Made by a program: the position numbers and the translations under genes. Shown piece by piece: positions 1 to 6,701 of a stretch of 10,164 bases of DNA (position 1 is the stretch's first letter; each line of letters begins with the position of its first letter). Origin of the DNA: Candidatus Woesearchaeota archaeon (lineage in GTDB: Archaea > Nanobdellota > Nanobdellia > Woesearchaeales > SKIA01); assembly GCA_007128245.1 (NCBI GenBank), contig SKXU01000059.1, forward strand, positions 1 through 10,164, given 5' to 3'. The notes under the pieces are model-generated. The model searched no databases. It worked only from the letters and a program-made list of their open reading frames with translations, and was not told the origin of the DNA.

Positions 1-581
1 CAGCAGGACAATTTGTTGTGCTCCAGATAGCCATTGACGGCAAGCCCATGAGAAGAAGCTACAGTCTCGCAAGTGCACCACACCAACCACATCTTGAAGT
101 AGTGATAAAAAAACAACCACACGGCAGAGTAAGCCCCCACCTGTGCGCCCTAAGACGCGGAGAAGAAATAGGTCTGTTAGGGCCGTTCGGAGATTTCACG
201 CTCAAAGACACATCAGCAGTACTGATAGGTGCAGGCACAGGAATCGCCCCATTCATAAGCTACCTGCGCGACTGTGCGCACAGACAACAACACGTTGATA
301 TTACCTTACTCGTCTCGTTTAGGCACAAAAACGACGTGCTATATGAAAAAGAACTCGAACAGATAGCAAAACACATCCCATTAACCTATAAGATTACGCT
401 CACACGCGACACCTGGGAGGGACTTACGGGACGCATAAACAAGCATATGATTGCGCAACTGCCTGTGCACACAGCATATGTGTGCGGCCCAACACCCATG
501 GTTGAAACGGTAAAACAGCTCCTGTTAGCGCAGCAACAACGAACGATTCACACAGAAAAATACGGCTCAGTTACTGCCTAA
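1..581 (+). CDS. FNR-like FAD/NAD(P)H oxidoreductase, 5' end missing
   Basis: This is the C-terminal part of a ferredoxin-NADP reductase-type flavoprotein, which passes electrons between NAD(P)H and a carrier through FAD. The reading frame is open to the left edge from base 3 (AGQFVV before the GTG at 18), and that stretch matches the family's PGQFV strand, so the GTG at 18 is internal and the real start lies upstream. Seen in order: RSYS (54-65), the RxYS flavin-binding motif; HGRVSPHL followed by GPFGDF, typical of the end of the FAD domain; GAGTGIAP (228-251), the nucleotide-binding loop; and CGPTPM (483-500), the conserved CGP motif near the C-terminus. Family members are about 230-250 residues, so some 40-50 residues are missing. 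No 2Fe-2S cysteine cluster is visible. The physiological partner cannot be told. The stop lies 11 bases inside the small convergent ORF on the other strand. Confidence 0.88.
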   Translation, partial: AGQFVVLQIAIDGKPMRRSYSLASAPHQPHLEVVIKKQPHGRVSPHLCALRRGEEIGLLGPFGDFTLKDTSAVLIGAGTGIAPFISYLRDCAHRQQHVDITLLVSFRHKNDVLYEKELEQIAKHIPLTYKITLTRDTWEGLTGRINKHMIAQLPVHTAYVCGPTPMVETVKQLLLAQQQRTIHTEKYGSVTA

Positions 582-717
582 GGCCAAAGCGCACAGCAAT
601 AAACGCAAACACGGCGCAGAGCACTACTAGCCCGACCGAGAGCAGTATGAACGCTCCATCGATTCCACTAGATACGAGAACGAGCGAGTACTGTGTTGAT
701 TGATCAGCGAGCGTCAT
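571..717 (-). CDS. small single-pass membrane protein (48 aa)
   Basis: A 48-residue frame starts with ATG (717-715) inside the last codons of the glycogen synthase gene and ends with TAA (573-571) inside the last codons of the convergent oxidoreductase gene, so it fills the whole gap. The N-terminus is short and polar (MTLADQSTQYS). Residues about 22-42 are strongly hydrophobic (GAFILLSVGLVVLCAVFAF) and the protein ends RFGLRQ, a positive tail that suggests a cytoplasmic C-terminus. The 14-base overlap with the upstream stop suggests translational coupling, since I see no Shine-Dalgarno sequence. It resembles no family I can name. The case rests on the membrane-like composition and the tight fit between genes; chance is the main alternative. 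Confidence 0.6.
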   Translation of the reverse strand: MTLADQSTQYSLVLVSSGIDGAFILLSVGLVVLCAVFAFIAVRFGLRQ

Positions 718-2467
718 AGGCTTTTTTGTATGCAAGGAAATATTGATCAATAAACACGTTCCAATCCGTTAAGGTACTAAGCGATTTTGCAGCATCCTGG
801 AGTTGATGACGCTCATGCTGGCGAAGCAAGACAAAATGCTTCATACACGCGACTAACTCTGACACCACCTCTTGCTCTGAACGATTCTGACGTGTGAGCA
901 CGAAGGCACCAGGCTTGTCTTGATGCTGAATAAACCGTCCGAAACCCGCGAGATCAGTGGTTATAGCAGGAACACCCATAGCAATAGCCTCCATAGGAGT
1001 GTATCCCCACGGCTCATAATAACTCGGAAAAATCCCCAGATGCGACCCGACCACTGCCTCTTCATAGGTGATATTCATAAGACCATCTTCTCCGGTTAAG
1101 TACACAGGATACAACACTACCTTCACCTTATCCTCTTCACGGTTAAGCAGTCCATGCGCTCGAAAACCCGCAACGATAGGGTCGTGCTCTTCATTCTCAA
1201 GATAATGCGTTGCGAGAGGAGGAGTGCCGACATGCTCAAGCATTCCCGCTAATTGATTTAAACGATCAAGCGTTGGCTGTGAGAGCAGCGCAGTTGCTAA
1301 GAGATCGTGCACATTCCGTGCGGAGCGCAACAGATTTCGAGTGATCGCATCTGCGTTTTGAGATACGTGCTGCTGGGTTGCAACAAACGCTTCTCTGCTC
1401 TCTAATACTTCTGCTTTGATTCCGTGAGTGCCTTGTGGAATGAAAAAAAACACGATGACAGTCTTTGCCTGATCATCTCCCCGTAACTCATGATTAAGCT
1501 GGGAGAGTGCTCGCGTCAGAATATCAAGACCCTTATTGCGGTACTCGTAGCGCCCAGAAACAAAAAATGTGAGGCTCTGCTCTAAATCAAACGTGTAATG
1601 AGAAAAAAAATAATAACTCAAAAAATCACGAATCTTCTCTCGCGCTGACACATGCTCTTGCGAGTTATGATCCGCAGAAGGGTATTGCTCGTGCAAGATG
1701 CCATTAAACAACAAGACATCTGGTTTGCGCCCAATAATATACTCTGCTTCTAAGCCGGTAATCTCAGAGACAGTGCAAAACACGTCAGCGTGCTTGGCAC
1801 ACGCAACTTCTGTCGAATGTTTATCCTCGACATGAAGCTCTTTTGCAATGCGCGCAAAGTCAAGCTCGGAAAGTGAGTCGTACAAATTAATATCTGTCGC
1901 ACCACTAATCGTTCTTCCCAGCATGGTCGCGTGGGTGTGAAATACTGTCTTGACAGGAACGCGATGCGTTTTTAGATACAGGATGCTCAGTCCTGCCATC
2001 CACTCATGAAAATGTCCAAGCACAGGCTCTGAAGAAGATTTTTCAAGCAACTCAAGCAGTCGCCCCACGCCCCACGCCCATCGCAACGGCTCATCATAGT
2101 CAAACCCTGCTCGAAGCGTATCCAATGAGAACGCATTCCACAGATCTCCTTTGAGTGCGTTGATATCCACAGAGGAATGATCAGCGTTGAGTAGCACCAC
2201 TGCAGGTCGGCCAGGAATATCCCAGACCCCATACACACATTGAATGCCCTCTGCTCGCAAATGCTCAAAGATGTGCGCGTACCGAGGAGGGGGTGCCTGC
2301 TCAATGAACTCAGAAGACTGTCGATGCAAAAACAGTGGCCCAACAAGCACGTATTGTGGATGTCTCTGAACAACAAGCTCTGCTTTTGTACGTACAACAG
2401 TATAGATGCCGCCTACCTTGTTTGCTACCTCCCAAGAAGCTTCAACAAGAATAGTTTCAGGGCTCAT
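704..2467 (-). CDS. glycogen synthase, GT3 (GYS-type) family
   Basis: This retaining GT-B glycosyltransferase should extend alpha-1,4-glucan from a nucleotide sugar (UDP-glucose in eukaryotic relatives; the donor here is unproven). At 587 residues it is complete and shorter than the yeast and animal enzymes of about 700. Seen: the N-terminal donor loop EASWEVANKVGGIYTV (9-24), HFHEWMAG (152-159), HTHATMLGR (177-185) much like the eukaryotic THATLLGR, and SGRYEYRNKG in the second Rossmann domain. PSYYEPWGYTPMEA (481-494) holds the EX7E pair E485 and E493, equivalent to the catalytic glutamates of yeast Gsy2. The family call is firm. Its ATG follows the TAG of the upstream gene with no spacer, so translation is probably coupled. 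It lies in one leftward operon with a GT4 enzyme and a GH57 enzyme, which supports a role in glycogen metabolism in the cytoplasm. Confidence 0.93.
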   Translation of the reverse strand: MSPETILVEASWEVANKVGGIYTVVRTKAELVVQRHPQYVLVGPLFLHRQSSEFIEQAPPPRYAHIFEHLRAEGIQCVYGVWDIPGRPAVVLLNADHSSVDINALKGDLWNAFSLDTLRAGFDYDEPLRWAWGVGRLLELLEKSSSEPVLGHFHEWMAGLSILYLKTHRVPVKTVFHTHATMLGRTISGATDINLYDSLSELDFARIAKELHVEDKHSTEVACAKHADVFCTVSEITGLEAEYIIGRKPDVLLFNGILHEQYPSADHNSQEHVSAREKIRDFLSYYFFSHYTFDLEQSLTFFVSGRYEYRNKGLDILTRALSQLNHELRGDDQAKTVIVFFFIPQGTHGIKAEVLESREAFVATQQHVSQNADAITRNLLRSARNVHDLLATALLSQPTLDRLNQLAGMLEHVGTPPLATHYLENEEHDPIVAGFRAHGLLNREEDKVKVVLYPVYLTGEDGLMNITYEEAVVGSHLGIFPSYYEPWGYTPMEAIAMGVPAITTDLAGFGRFIQHQDKPGAFVLTRQNRSEQEVVSELVACMKHFVLLRQHERHQLQDAAKSLSTLTDWNVFIDQYFLAYKKAYDAR

Positions 2468-2986
2468 CTACATGACCTGTAACAACAAGCCGTACGCAAT
2501 CACTCCAATAACAAACCCTATGACGAGGCCTAACACGAAATCACGCACATGCGGATTGTCCTTAAGACGCACTGTTTGATGCTGTGGAGGAGGAGTGTTT
2601 GGCGTCCAAGGAGGTGGTGCTTGGTGAATTTCCTTTGGCTCCTCATGTAGCACAGGCGGAGGACTTTTGTGCTGTACAGGCTGTGCTCGCTGCGGCTTTG
2701 GAGCGATTGCGCGAAGCTTTTCCTTAAGAGGGGTAATCTCTTGTTTCGGAGGATGCACACTCTCATCAAGAACGCGTGCAACATCAGTTGGCGTTGTGCA
2801 TCGCCGTACCTTCTCAGCAAGATACTGGTTGTGGTGTACGTGAGCAATCCACTGCGCGTAATCATTTCTGTCCTGCGTGATGTGTCGAGAGGTAACCTCA
2901 GGTTCCTTTGTTCGCAAAATCGTGATGAGCTCTTCAACTGTTTTTGCTGAAGACCCATCACTGAAATGAAATGCAGTGTCTGACAT
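2468..2986 (-). CDS. DUF5752-like domain protein with C-terminal membrane anchor
   Basis: This 172-residue protein has three parts. Residues 5-62 form a small domain (AFHFSDG, EEL, RHITQDRNDYAQWI, LAEKVRR) that also occurs in the neighbouring upstream protein and resembles DUF5752, an uncharacterised family; that name is from memory. Residues about 97-138 are a proline- and histidine-rich linker. Residues about 150-170 are one hydrophobic helix rich in Gly, Val and Ile, so the protein looks tail-anchored with its domain in the cytoplasm. I chose ATG at 2986, two bases after the upstream TAA. A GTG at 2995 would add MVS but overlaps that stop. No Shine-Dalgarno sequence is visible. The TAG stop is followed directly by the ATG of glycogen synthase. 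Biochemical function is unknown; the context suggests a link between glucan metabolism and the membrane. Confidence 0.75.
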   Translation of the reverse strand: MSDTAFHFSDGSSAKTVEELITILRTKEPEVTSRHITQDRNDYAQWIAHVHHNQYLAEKVRRCTTPTDVARVLDESVHPPKQEITPLKEKLRAIAPKPQRAQPVQHKSPPPVLHEEPKEIHQAPPPWTPNTPPPQHQTVRLKDNPHVRDFVLGLVIGFVIGVIAYGLLLQVM

Positions 2987-2988
2987 GC

Positions 2989-3462
2989 TTACCACGCCCG
3001 ACGGACAATATGCCTATAAATTACTCGCTGATGATGATCAGGGTGTCTGTGTGTTTCCCGTAATTGTTCAGCAAGCGCTCGTTCTTGAAGTACTTCGTGC
3101 ACCCAGTTCGCAAAGTCGTGTCGGTGATCATTGACGTGATGCGAGAATACGTGCTCAGCCATGTCTTCGAGTGCCTCAGCGAGTTCGCGCAAGTCCTGAA
3201 TGGTTCTGCCATCAGCAATGAAGAACACGTGTTCTTTTGGTGCTTTGCGGAAGTGGTCTCGCGCACGAGCAATAATGTCTTTCATTGCGGAAGCAGCAGC
3301 TTTTGCGGCTTGCTCTTGCGTACTTTTTGTCGCAGCTTTTTTTGTTGCGCGTGTAGTTGTTTTCTTTGCAGCTTTCTTCGTGGTTTTTTTTGCAACCTTT
3401 TTGGTTGCTTTCTTTGCTGCTTTCTTCGTAGTAGAATCTTTCTTTTGTGTTTTTGTTGCCAT
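2989..3462 (-). CDS. Lys-Ala-repeat protein with DUF5752-like domain
   Basis: This 157-residue protein starts with a very basic repeat, continues with a helical spacer (about 47-75), and ends with a domain at 78-135 (HVFFIADG, LRELAEALEDM, HHVNDHRHDFANWV, LAEQLR) that matches its downstream neighbour. Lysine pairs fall every four residues from 13 to 42 (KKAA, KKAT, KKVA, KKTT and so on, with one TR replacing KK). Such tails are known from histone H1-like and AlgP-like proteins, where they bind DNA or other polyanions, so nucleic-acid or phosphoglucan contact is possible here. The DUF5752 assignment is from memory. The start is supported by GAGGTGA at 3472-3466, three bases before the ATG. The gene sits 28 bases after the GH57 gene. 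It is not a true histone: no histone fold is seen. Confidence 0.75.
   Translation of the reverse strand: MATKTQKKDSTTKKAAKKATKKVAKKTTKKAAKKTTTRATKKAATKSTQEQAAKAAASAMKDIIARARDHFRKAPKEHVFFIADGRTIQDLRELAEALEDMAEHVFSHHVNDHRHDFANWVHEVLQERALAEQLRETHRHPDHHQRVIYRHIVRRAW
3331..3426 (-). repeat. 12-bp periodic repeat coding for KKxx tetrads
   Basis: Eight consecutive four-residue units are coded here: KKAA, KKAT, KKVA, KKTT, KKAA, KKTT, TRAT, KKAA. On the plus strand the DNA is T-rich with repeated ttctt and ttttt blocks. The array is imperfect and within frame, so changes in unit number would lengthen or shorten the tail without breaking the gene. Confidence 0.8.
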
Positions 3463-3465
3463 CGC

Positions 3466-3472
3466 TCACCTC
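3466..3472 (-). promoter_or_regulatory. Shine-Dalgarno of Lys-Ala protein
   Basis: GAGGTGA on the minus strand matches seven bases of the archaeal anti-Shine-Dalgarno (GGAGGTGA) and is three bases from the ATG at 3462. It supports this start and shows that internal genes of the operon can be led by strong ribosome sites. Confidence 0.7.
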
Positions 3473-3490
3473 TGGGATTTTAGGCGCCCC

Positions 3491-4696
3491 TCACGCCGTC
3501 ACGAGCTCTTGCTCGCGTTCCTTGACTCGTCGTTCAAGGTCGTGGATGACATTCATGAACGCGATGAACCCTTCATATGGGCTGTCATACGCGTTGAAGT
3601 ATTTGTGTACATCCCCGTCAGCAAACCACTTTGTACACATATAGTAAAAGTGGTCACTAGTGGTTAATTTGCGCCAGTCATTTATAAGACTTTCGTCCTG
3701 TAATTCCTTGACTCTTCGTTCAAGTCTGTAGAGTGCTTGAATGGATGCGTGCTGCATATTGTTTCCTAACCACGCAGACAAGTCGCGCTCCATATCAGCC
3801 CAGCTAATGAAATTGTGCGCGTCATACTCTCCTCGCACGTCATAGCGCTCAATGGCCTCTGAGACTGTTATGAAATCATTGTGTGGGTGCTCAAGCACTG
3901 CTCGCGGCATGTGTTCAAGGAACTGAAATATTCCTGTATCTTCCCATTGGTGCTCTCCAAAGGTTTCGTAATCCATGAAGAGGTTGATGAGTTCTCCGTT
4001 ACCGTTGGCACTGTTAATCCATTGCGCATACTTTTCAGCACTGAGTGGGTGCTCTTCCCACCCTTTGTTTGAGAAGCGAAACGCGATATCGTCTGAGAGC
4101 TTATAATTCTTTAACAGTACCTTTATTGAGCTCGTACTTGCAGGGCGGTACATAAAGTTAGGGCTTCTCCATCCGAGCAAGTGGTCTGCTCCTTCAGCGA
4201 GAATTCCTAAAAACCCGAGTTCTTCAATGTGTTTTGCGAGCTCATTGTTGAAGATGAGTTCTGTGTTGCGAAACACCTTGGGCGTCTGACCAAACAATTC
4301 TTGCATGCGCTGTGAGTGACGCGTTACTTGCTCTTGAAATTCTTCTTTAGAGTACAGGTATGATAGAGAGTGGTAATATGTTTCTGCTAGGAACTCTACG
4401 TGTCCTGTTCGCGCAAGATCTTTAAACGTTTCGAGCACGTCAGGAGCAAATTCTTCGAGCTGATCAAGCAGAGTGCCTGTTACAGAAAAGGAGAACTTAA
4501 AGTCTCCTTGGTGCTCGTTAATAAGCTTCAGTAACAGCTTGTTGGTGGGCACATAGCACTTACGAGATACTTTGTGCAAGATTTCCTCGTTAAGTGAGTG
4601 ATCAAAATAGTCGCTGTGAACACCAATCTCAAACATTCCGTATCGTTTGAGCCGGTGCGGCTGGTGTACTTGAAAATACATGCATACTGATACCAT
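3491..4696 (-). CDS. GH57 family alpha-amylase-like glycoside hydrolase
   Basis: This is a retaining family 57 enzyme that cleaves or transfers alpha-glucan chains. At 401 residues it holds the catalytic barrel and little more. All five GH57 regions are visible: HQPHR (11-15); GHVEFLAET (98-106); FRNTELIF (142-149) with the likely nucleophile E146; MDYETFGEHQW (241-251) with the likely acid/base D242; and region 5 around 347-375 (SDHFYYM through AYDSPYEGF). The MDYETFGEH form is that of the archaeal amylase group rather than the longer (over 500 residues) GH57 branching enzymes, so amylase or glucan trimming is more likely than branching, but specificity cannot be read from sequence. There is no signal peptide, so it acts in the cytoplasm. 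The ATG follows AGGAG at 4708-4704, which overlaps the stop of the upstream GT4 gene. Confidence 0.93.
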   Translation of the reverse strand: MVSVCMYFQVHQPHRLKRYGMFEIGVHSDYFDHSLNEEILHKVSRKCYVPTNKLLLKLINEHQGDFKFSFSVTGTLLDQLEEFAPDVLETFKDLARTGHVEFLAETYYHSLSYLYSKEEFQEQVTRHSQRMQELFGQTPKVFRNTELIFNNELAKHIEELGFLGILAEGADHLLGWRSPNFMYRPASTSSIKVLLKNYKLSDDIAFRFSNKGWEEHPLSAEKYAQWINSANGNGELINLFMDYETFGEHQWEDTGIFQFLEHMPRAVLEHPHNDFITVSEAIERYDVRGEYDAHNFISWADMERDLSAWLGNNMQHASIQALYRLERRVKELQDESLINDWRKLTTSDHFYYMCTKWFADGDVHKYFNAYDSPYEGFIAFMNVIHDLERRVKEREQELVTA

Positions 4697-4703
4697 TGTT
4701 TTT

Positions 4704-4708
4704 CTCCT
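4704..4708 (-). promoter_or_regulatory. Shine-Dalgarno of GH57 gene, inside GT4 stop
   Basis: The minus strand reads TAGGAGAAAAACA then ATG. AGGAG begins inside the TAG stop (4709-4707) of the GT4 gene, with seven bases before the GH57 ATG. This ties the two genes into one transcript and suggests coupled translation. Confidence 0.7.
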
Positions 4709-5948
4709 AATGTATTACTGTAAGTGGATGAAGAGAGCGATATATCGCGCTTATCTGCTCGGCTGATTTATCCCATGTGAGTAATTTTGCCTCCCAGTTA
4801 CCATGCTCAGAGAGCAGATTATGTAATTCTTCGTATTTGAGGACTGCAAGGATTTTCTCTGCGAGCTCCTCAACATCCCAAAAATCTACTTTGAGGACGT
4901 GACTGAGGACTTCTGAGACGCCTGATTGCTTGGAAATAATTGTCGGAGTCCCTTTGCTCATAGCTTCCAGAGGCACAATGCCAAAGGGTTCTGATACTGA
5001 GGGCATGACGAACACGTCCGCCATACCAAAGAGTTTGTCAACATCGCTGCGCGCATAGTACCCGGGAAATAAGAATTTGTCTGCAAGCCCAAGATCTGCA
5101 GCGAGTTCAATCATGCGGTGAAGCATGTCTCCGCTCCCTGCCATGACAAACTTCACGTTGGGGTCGTGGTCTGCCACAAGGCGCGCTGCACGAATAAAAT
5201 ACTCAGGACCTTTTTGAGCGGTGATGCGCCCAGCAAAAAGCACGATTTTGTCCGTGCTAGAAATCCGGGGGGCGGGTTGTTGTGAAGGTGAGAGTTGCTC
5301 CATGGCGTTGTGAACAACAACGACTTTTTGTGGATCAACATCATAGTTTGCAAGAAGGTTATTTCGTACATAGTGCGAGACGCACACAACTTTATCTGCG
5401 TGCCGCAGTCCGAGCTGCTCGATATCATACTCTACTTTGTTAGACCCAGAAAGATACCGATCATAGATGGTGTTGTGCACATGCACGATAAGTGGTTTGT
5501 GTGAGCGCTGCTTAATCCACACAGCAGCAGGAATGGTCATCCAATCATGACAGTGAATAATATCAAACTCTTCGTGGTCAGCAATAGCAGTTGCTCGATG
5601 AGCGAAGTTGTGCACTTCTTGCATTAAGTCTTTTCCATACAATTGCTTGTTACTCTCAGTTCCCGTGTCTTCAAGCATGGTGGATGTGTACTGATTTTTG
5701 TACTCATGTGCATTCATATATGCGTGCATCTGAGTGTGTACGGTATGGACGCGCACGTGCGGAGCAATGCGCTCAGCAACAAGGAGTTTTGACAGGTTTC
5801 CTTTCTGAATGTTGCGAGGTCCAAACGGCATAATATACGTGATTTCTTCTCCTCGCTGAGCAAGAGCTTTTGTAAGATGATAGCATACTACGCCAATGCC
5901 TCCAGCGAAGTATGGAGGAAACTCCCAACCCAACATTAATACGCGCAC
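4707..5948 (-). CDS. GT4-family glycosyltransferase (glycogen/starch synthase-like)
   Basis: This 413-residue GT-B retaining glycosyltransferase probably transfers a sugar from a nucleotide donor; its operon suggests alpha-glucan. Seen: RVLMLGWEFPPYFAGGIG (2-19), the glycine-rich acceptor loop shared with starch synthase-like enzymes; IHCHDWM (131-137); HVHNT (156-160); HNAME (213-217); FAGRITAQKG (238-247), which opens the nucleotide-binding domain; and SEPFGIVPLEA (319-329), holding the EX7E pair E320 and E328. There is no signal peptide or membrane helix. Start choice: the frame can open at GTG 5957, but that codon is part of GAGGTG (5960-5955), which is best read as the Shine-Dalgarno of the GTG at 5948, six bases on. 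This gives an N-terminus of MRVLMLGWEFPP, usual for the family. It is the first gene of the leftward operon. Donor and acceptor are unknown. Confidence 0.9.
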   Translation of the reverse strand: MRVLMLGWEFPPYFAGGIGVVCYHLTKALAQRGEEITYIMPFGPRNIQKGNLSKLLVAERIAPHVRVHTVHTQMHAYMNAHEYKNQYTSTMLEDTGTESNKQLYGKDLMQEVHNFAHRATAIADHEEFDIIHCHDWMTIPAAVWIKQRSHKPLIVHVHNTIYDRYLSGSNKVEYDIEQLGLRHADKVVCVSHYVRNNLLANYDVDPQKVVVVHNAMEQLSPSQQPAPRISSTDKIVLFAGRITAQKGPEYFIRAARLVADHDPNVKFVMAGSGDMLHRMIELAADLGLADKFLFPGYYARSDVDKLFGMADVFVMPSVSEPFGIVPLEAMSKGTPTIISKQSGVSEVLSHVLKVDFWDVEELAEKILAVLKYEELHNLLSEHGNWEAKLLTWDKSAEQISAIYRSLHPLTVIH

Positions 5949-5954
5949 CGCGCC

Positions 5955-5960
5955 CACCTC
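5955..5960 (-). promoter_or_regulatory. Shine-Dalgarno that decides the GT4 start
   Basis: GAGGTG on the minus strand sits six bases before GTG 5948. An upstream in-frame GTG (5957) overlaps this site and would have no ribosome site of its own, so 5948 is preferred. Confidence 0.65.
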
Positions 5961-5990
5961 AGTAGCATATTCTTCTGTGTACGGCTCATC

Positions 5991-6000
5991 CTTTAATAAG
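5991..6000 (-). promoter_or_regulatory. possible TATA box of the leftward glycogen operon
   Basis: The minus strand reads CTTATTAAAG, a weak TATA-like element. A start of transcription about 25 bases on (near 5970) would leave a leader of about 20 bases that still holds the Shine-Dalgarno at 5960-5955. Other AT-rich stretches near 6013-6020 could serve instead. Confidence 0.35.
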
Positions 6001-6022
6001 TTATTGAAATAAGATTAAAACA

Positions 6023-6047
6023 TTAGTTAAATATATAAATTAACTAA
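6023..6047. promoter_or_regulatory. inverted-repeat operator around a TATA box
   Basis: TTAGTTAA (6023-6030) and TTAACTAA (6040-6047) are perfect reverse complements separated by nine bases. The spacer (ATATATAAA) is the best TATA box for the rightward regulator gene. A dimeric regulator bound here would block TBP, which fits self-repression by the adjacent winged-helix protein. Similar single AAGTTWWW sequences lie at 5998-6005 and 6053-6060 and may be half-sites. The region is AT-rich, so a chance repeat is possible, but eight perfect pairs centred on the TATA box is notable. Confidence 0.55.
6031..6039 (+). promoter_or_regulatory. TATA box of regulator gene
   Basis: ATATATAAA lies about 40 bases before the ATG at 6075. 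That predicts transcription start near 6060 and a short leader of about 14 bases with no Shine-Dalgarno. Confidence 0.6.
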
Positions 6048-6074
6048 ATCATAAGTTTAAGTATACAATTACAA

Positions 6075-6701
6075 ATGACGTTTGATCAACTCCTCAGTGG
6101 CAGCAGATGGGAAATCCTCAAAGAGCTCGCAAGACAACCGCAAAGCACCACGGAGCTCGCAAAGACCTTGCACACCTCAGCAGCACACATAAGTCAACAA
6201 CTCAAACAACTCGAACTCGCAGGCGTGGTACAACGAAACAGAACAAAAAAACAACGCGTACACTACACCTACTCAATCGCGCGCGAGATGTATTCAGTCA
6301 CGCACGTCAGTTCCTATCGCGCAGAAAAAAAAGACTTCTCCGCAGACCCGATGCAGATGTTTATCGCCGTACTTCTGACAATGCCACACGCACTCCCGCT
6401 CGTAACATTTCTTCTCTCAAAACAAGAATTAACGCGACGATTCATCGCAATAGGAGTGCTTGATCGGCAACGCCCAGAACTCTTTGTTCTCGCACAAGAC
6501 GTGGGAGATATCCGCCAACACCACGCCAATACCACAGTAGATGTATTTGGCAAAACAGAGACGGTGGTGGTCTGGTCGCACACACCACAAGAAGTACGAG
6601 AAGGGCTTGAGCGCCAAGACAACTACTTTGTGCACGCGCTACGAGACATCATGCTTACCTATGACCCTGAAGGAATATTACACGGAGTGACCAATGAATA
6701 A
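6075..6701 (+). CDS. ArsR-like winged-helix transcriptional regulator
   Basis: This 208-residue protein has an N-terminal winged helix-turn-helix: a first helix FDQLLSGSRWEILKELA (3-19), the HTH at about 23-52 (STTELAKTLHTSAAHISQQL, then ELAGVV), and a basic wing at about 53-72 (RNRTKKQRVHYTYS). This layout is typical of archaeal ArsR-like regulators. The C-terminal 130 residues have no metal-binding cysteines and match nothing I recognise; they may sense a ligand or form the dimer. The gene diverges from the glycogen operon and has an inverted repeat across its own TATA box, so self-control is likely and control of the glycan genes is possible. Its last bases overlap the next gene by eight, so it leads an operon with the small Cys-motif protein and the pilin-like protein. 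Confidence 0.82.
   Translation: MTFDQLLSGSRWEILKELARQPQSTTELAKTLHTSAAHISQQLKQLELAGVVQRNRTKKQRVHYTYSIAREMYSVTHVSSYRAEKKDFSADPMQMFIAVLLTMPHALPLVTFLLSKQELTRRFIAIGVLDRQRPELFVLAQDVGDIRQHHANTTVDVFGKTETVVVWSHTPQEVREGLERQDNYFVHALRDIMLTYDPEGILHGVTNE
6684..6690 (+). promoter_or_regulatory. Shine-Dalgarno of small Cys-motif gene
   Basis: GGAGTGA lies three bases before the ATG at 6694, inside the last codons of the regulator gene, and is close to the consensus GGAGGTGA. Confidence 0.55.

Noticed and set aside
2993..2995. GTG start adding three residues to the membrane-anchored protein
   Set aside because: It overlaps the upstream stop codon, and the ATG at 2986 gives a cleaner N-terminus with the same domain.
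3001..3487. True archaeal histone or H1 gene
   Set aside because: The basic tail is histone H1-like only in composition; the folded part is the domain shared with the next gene, not a histone fold.
3200..3667. Plus-strand ORF of 155 residues and a second one at 3064-3483
   Set aside because: Both are antisense shadows of the lysine-repeat gene; their Ala/Phe/Val- or Cys/Phe-rich stretches come from reading AAG/AAA/GCA codons backwards, and the minus-strand gene has a ribosome site and a matching domain.
5949..6074. Possible RNA gene or origin in the AT-rich divergent gap
   Set aside because: No stable stem, tRNA-like fold or repeated origin boxes beyond the one inverted repeat; promoter function explains it better.
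6107..6463. Plus-strand ORF of 118 residues, Thr/Arg-rich
   Set aside because: Out-of-frame reading of the winged-helix regulator, with no promoter or ribosome site of its own.
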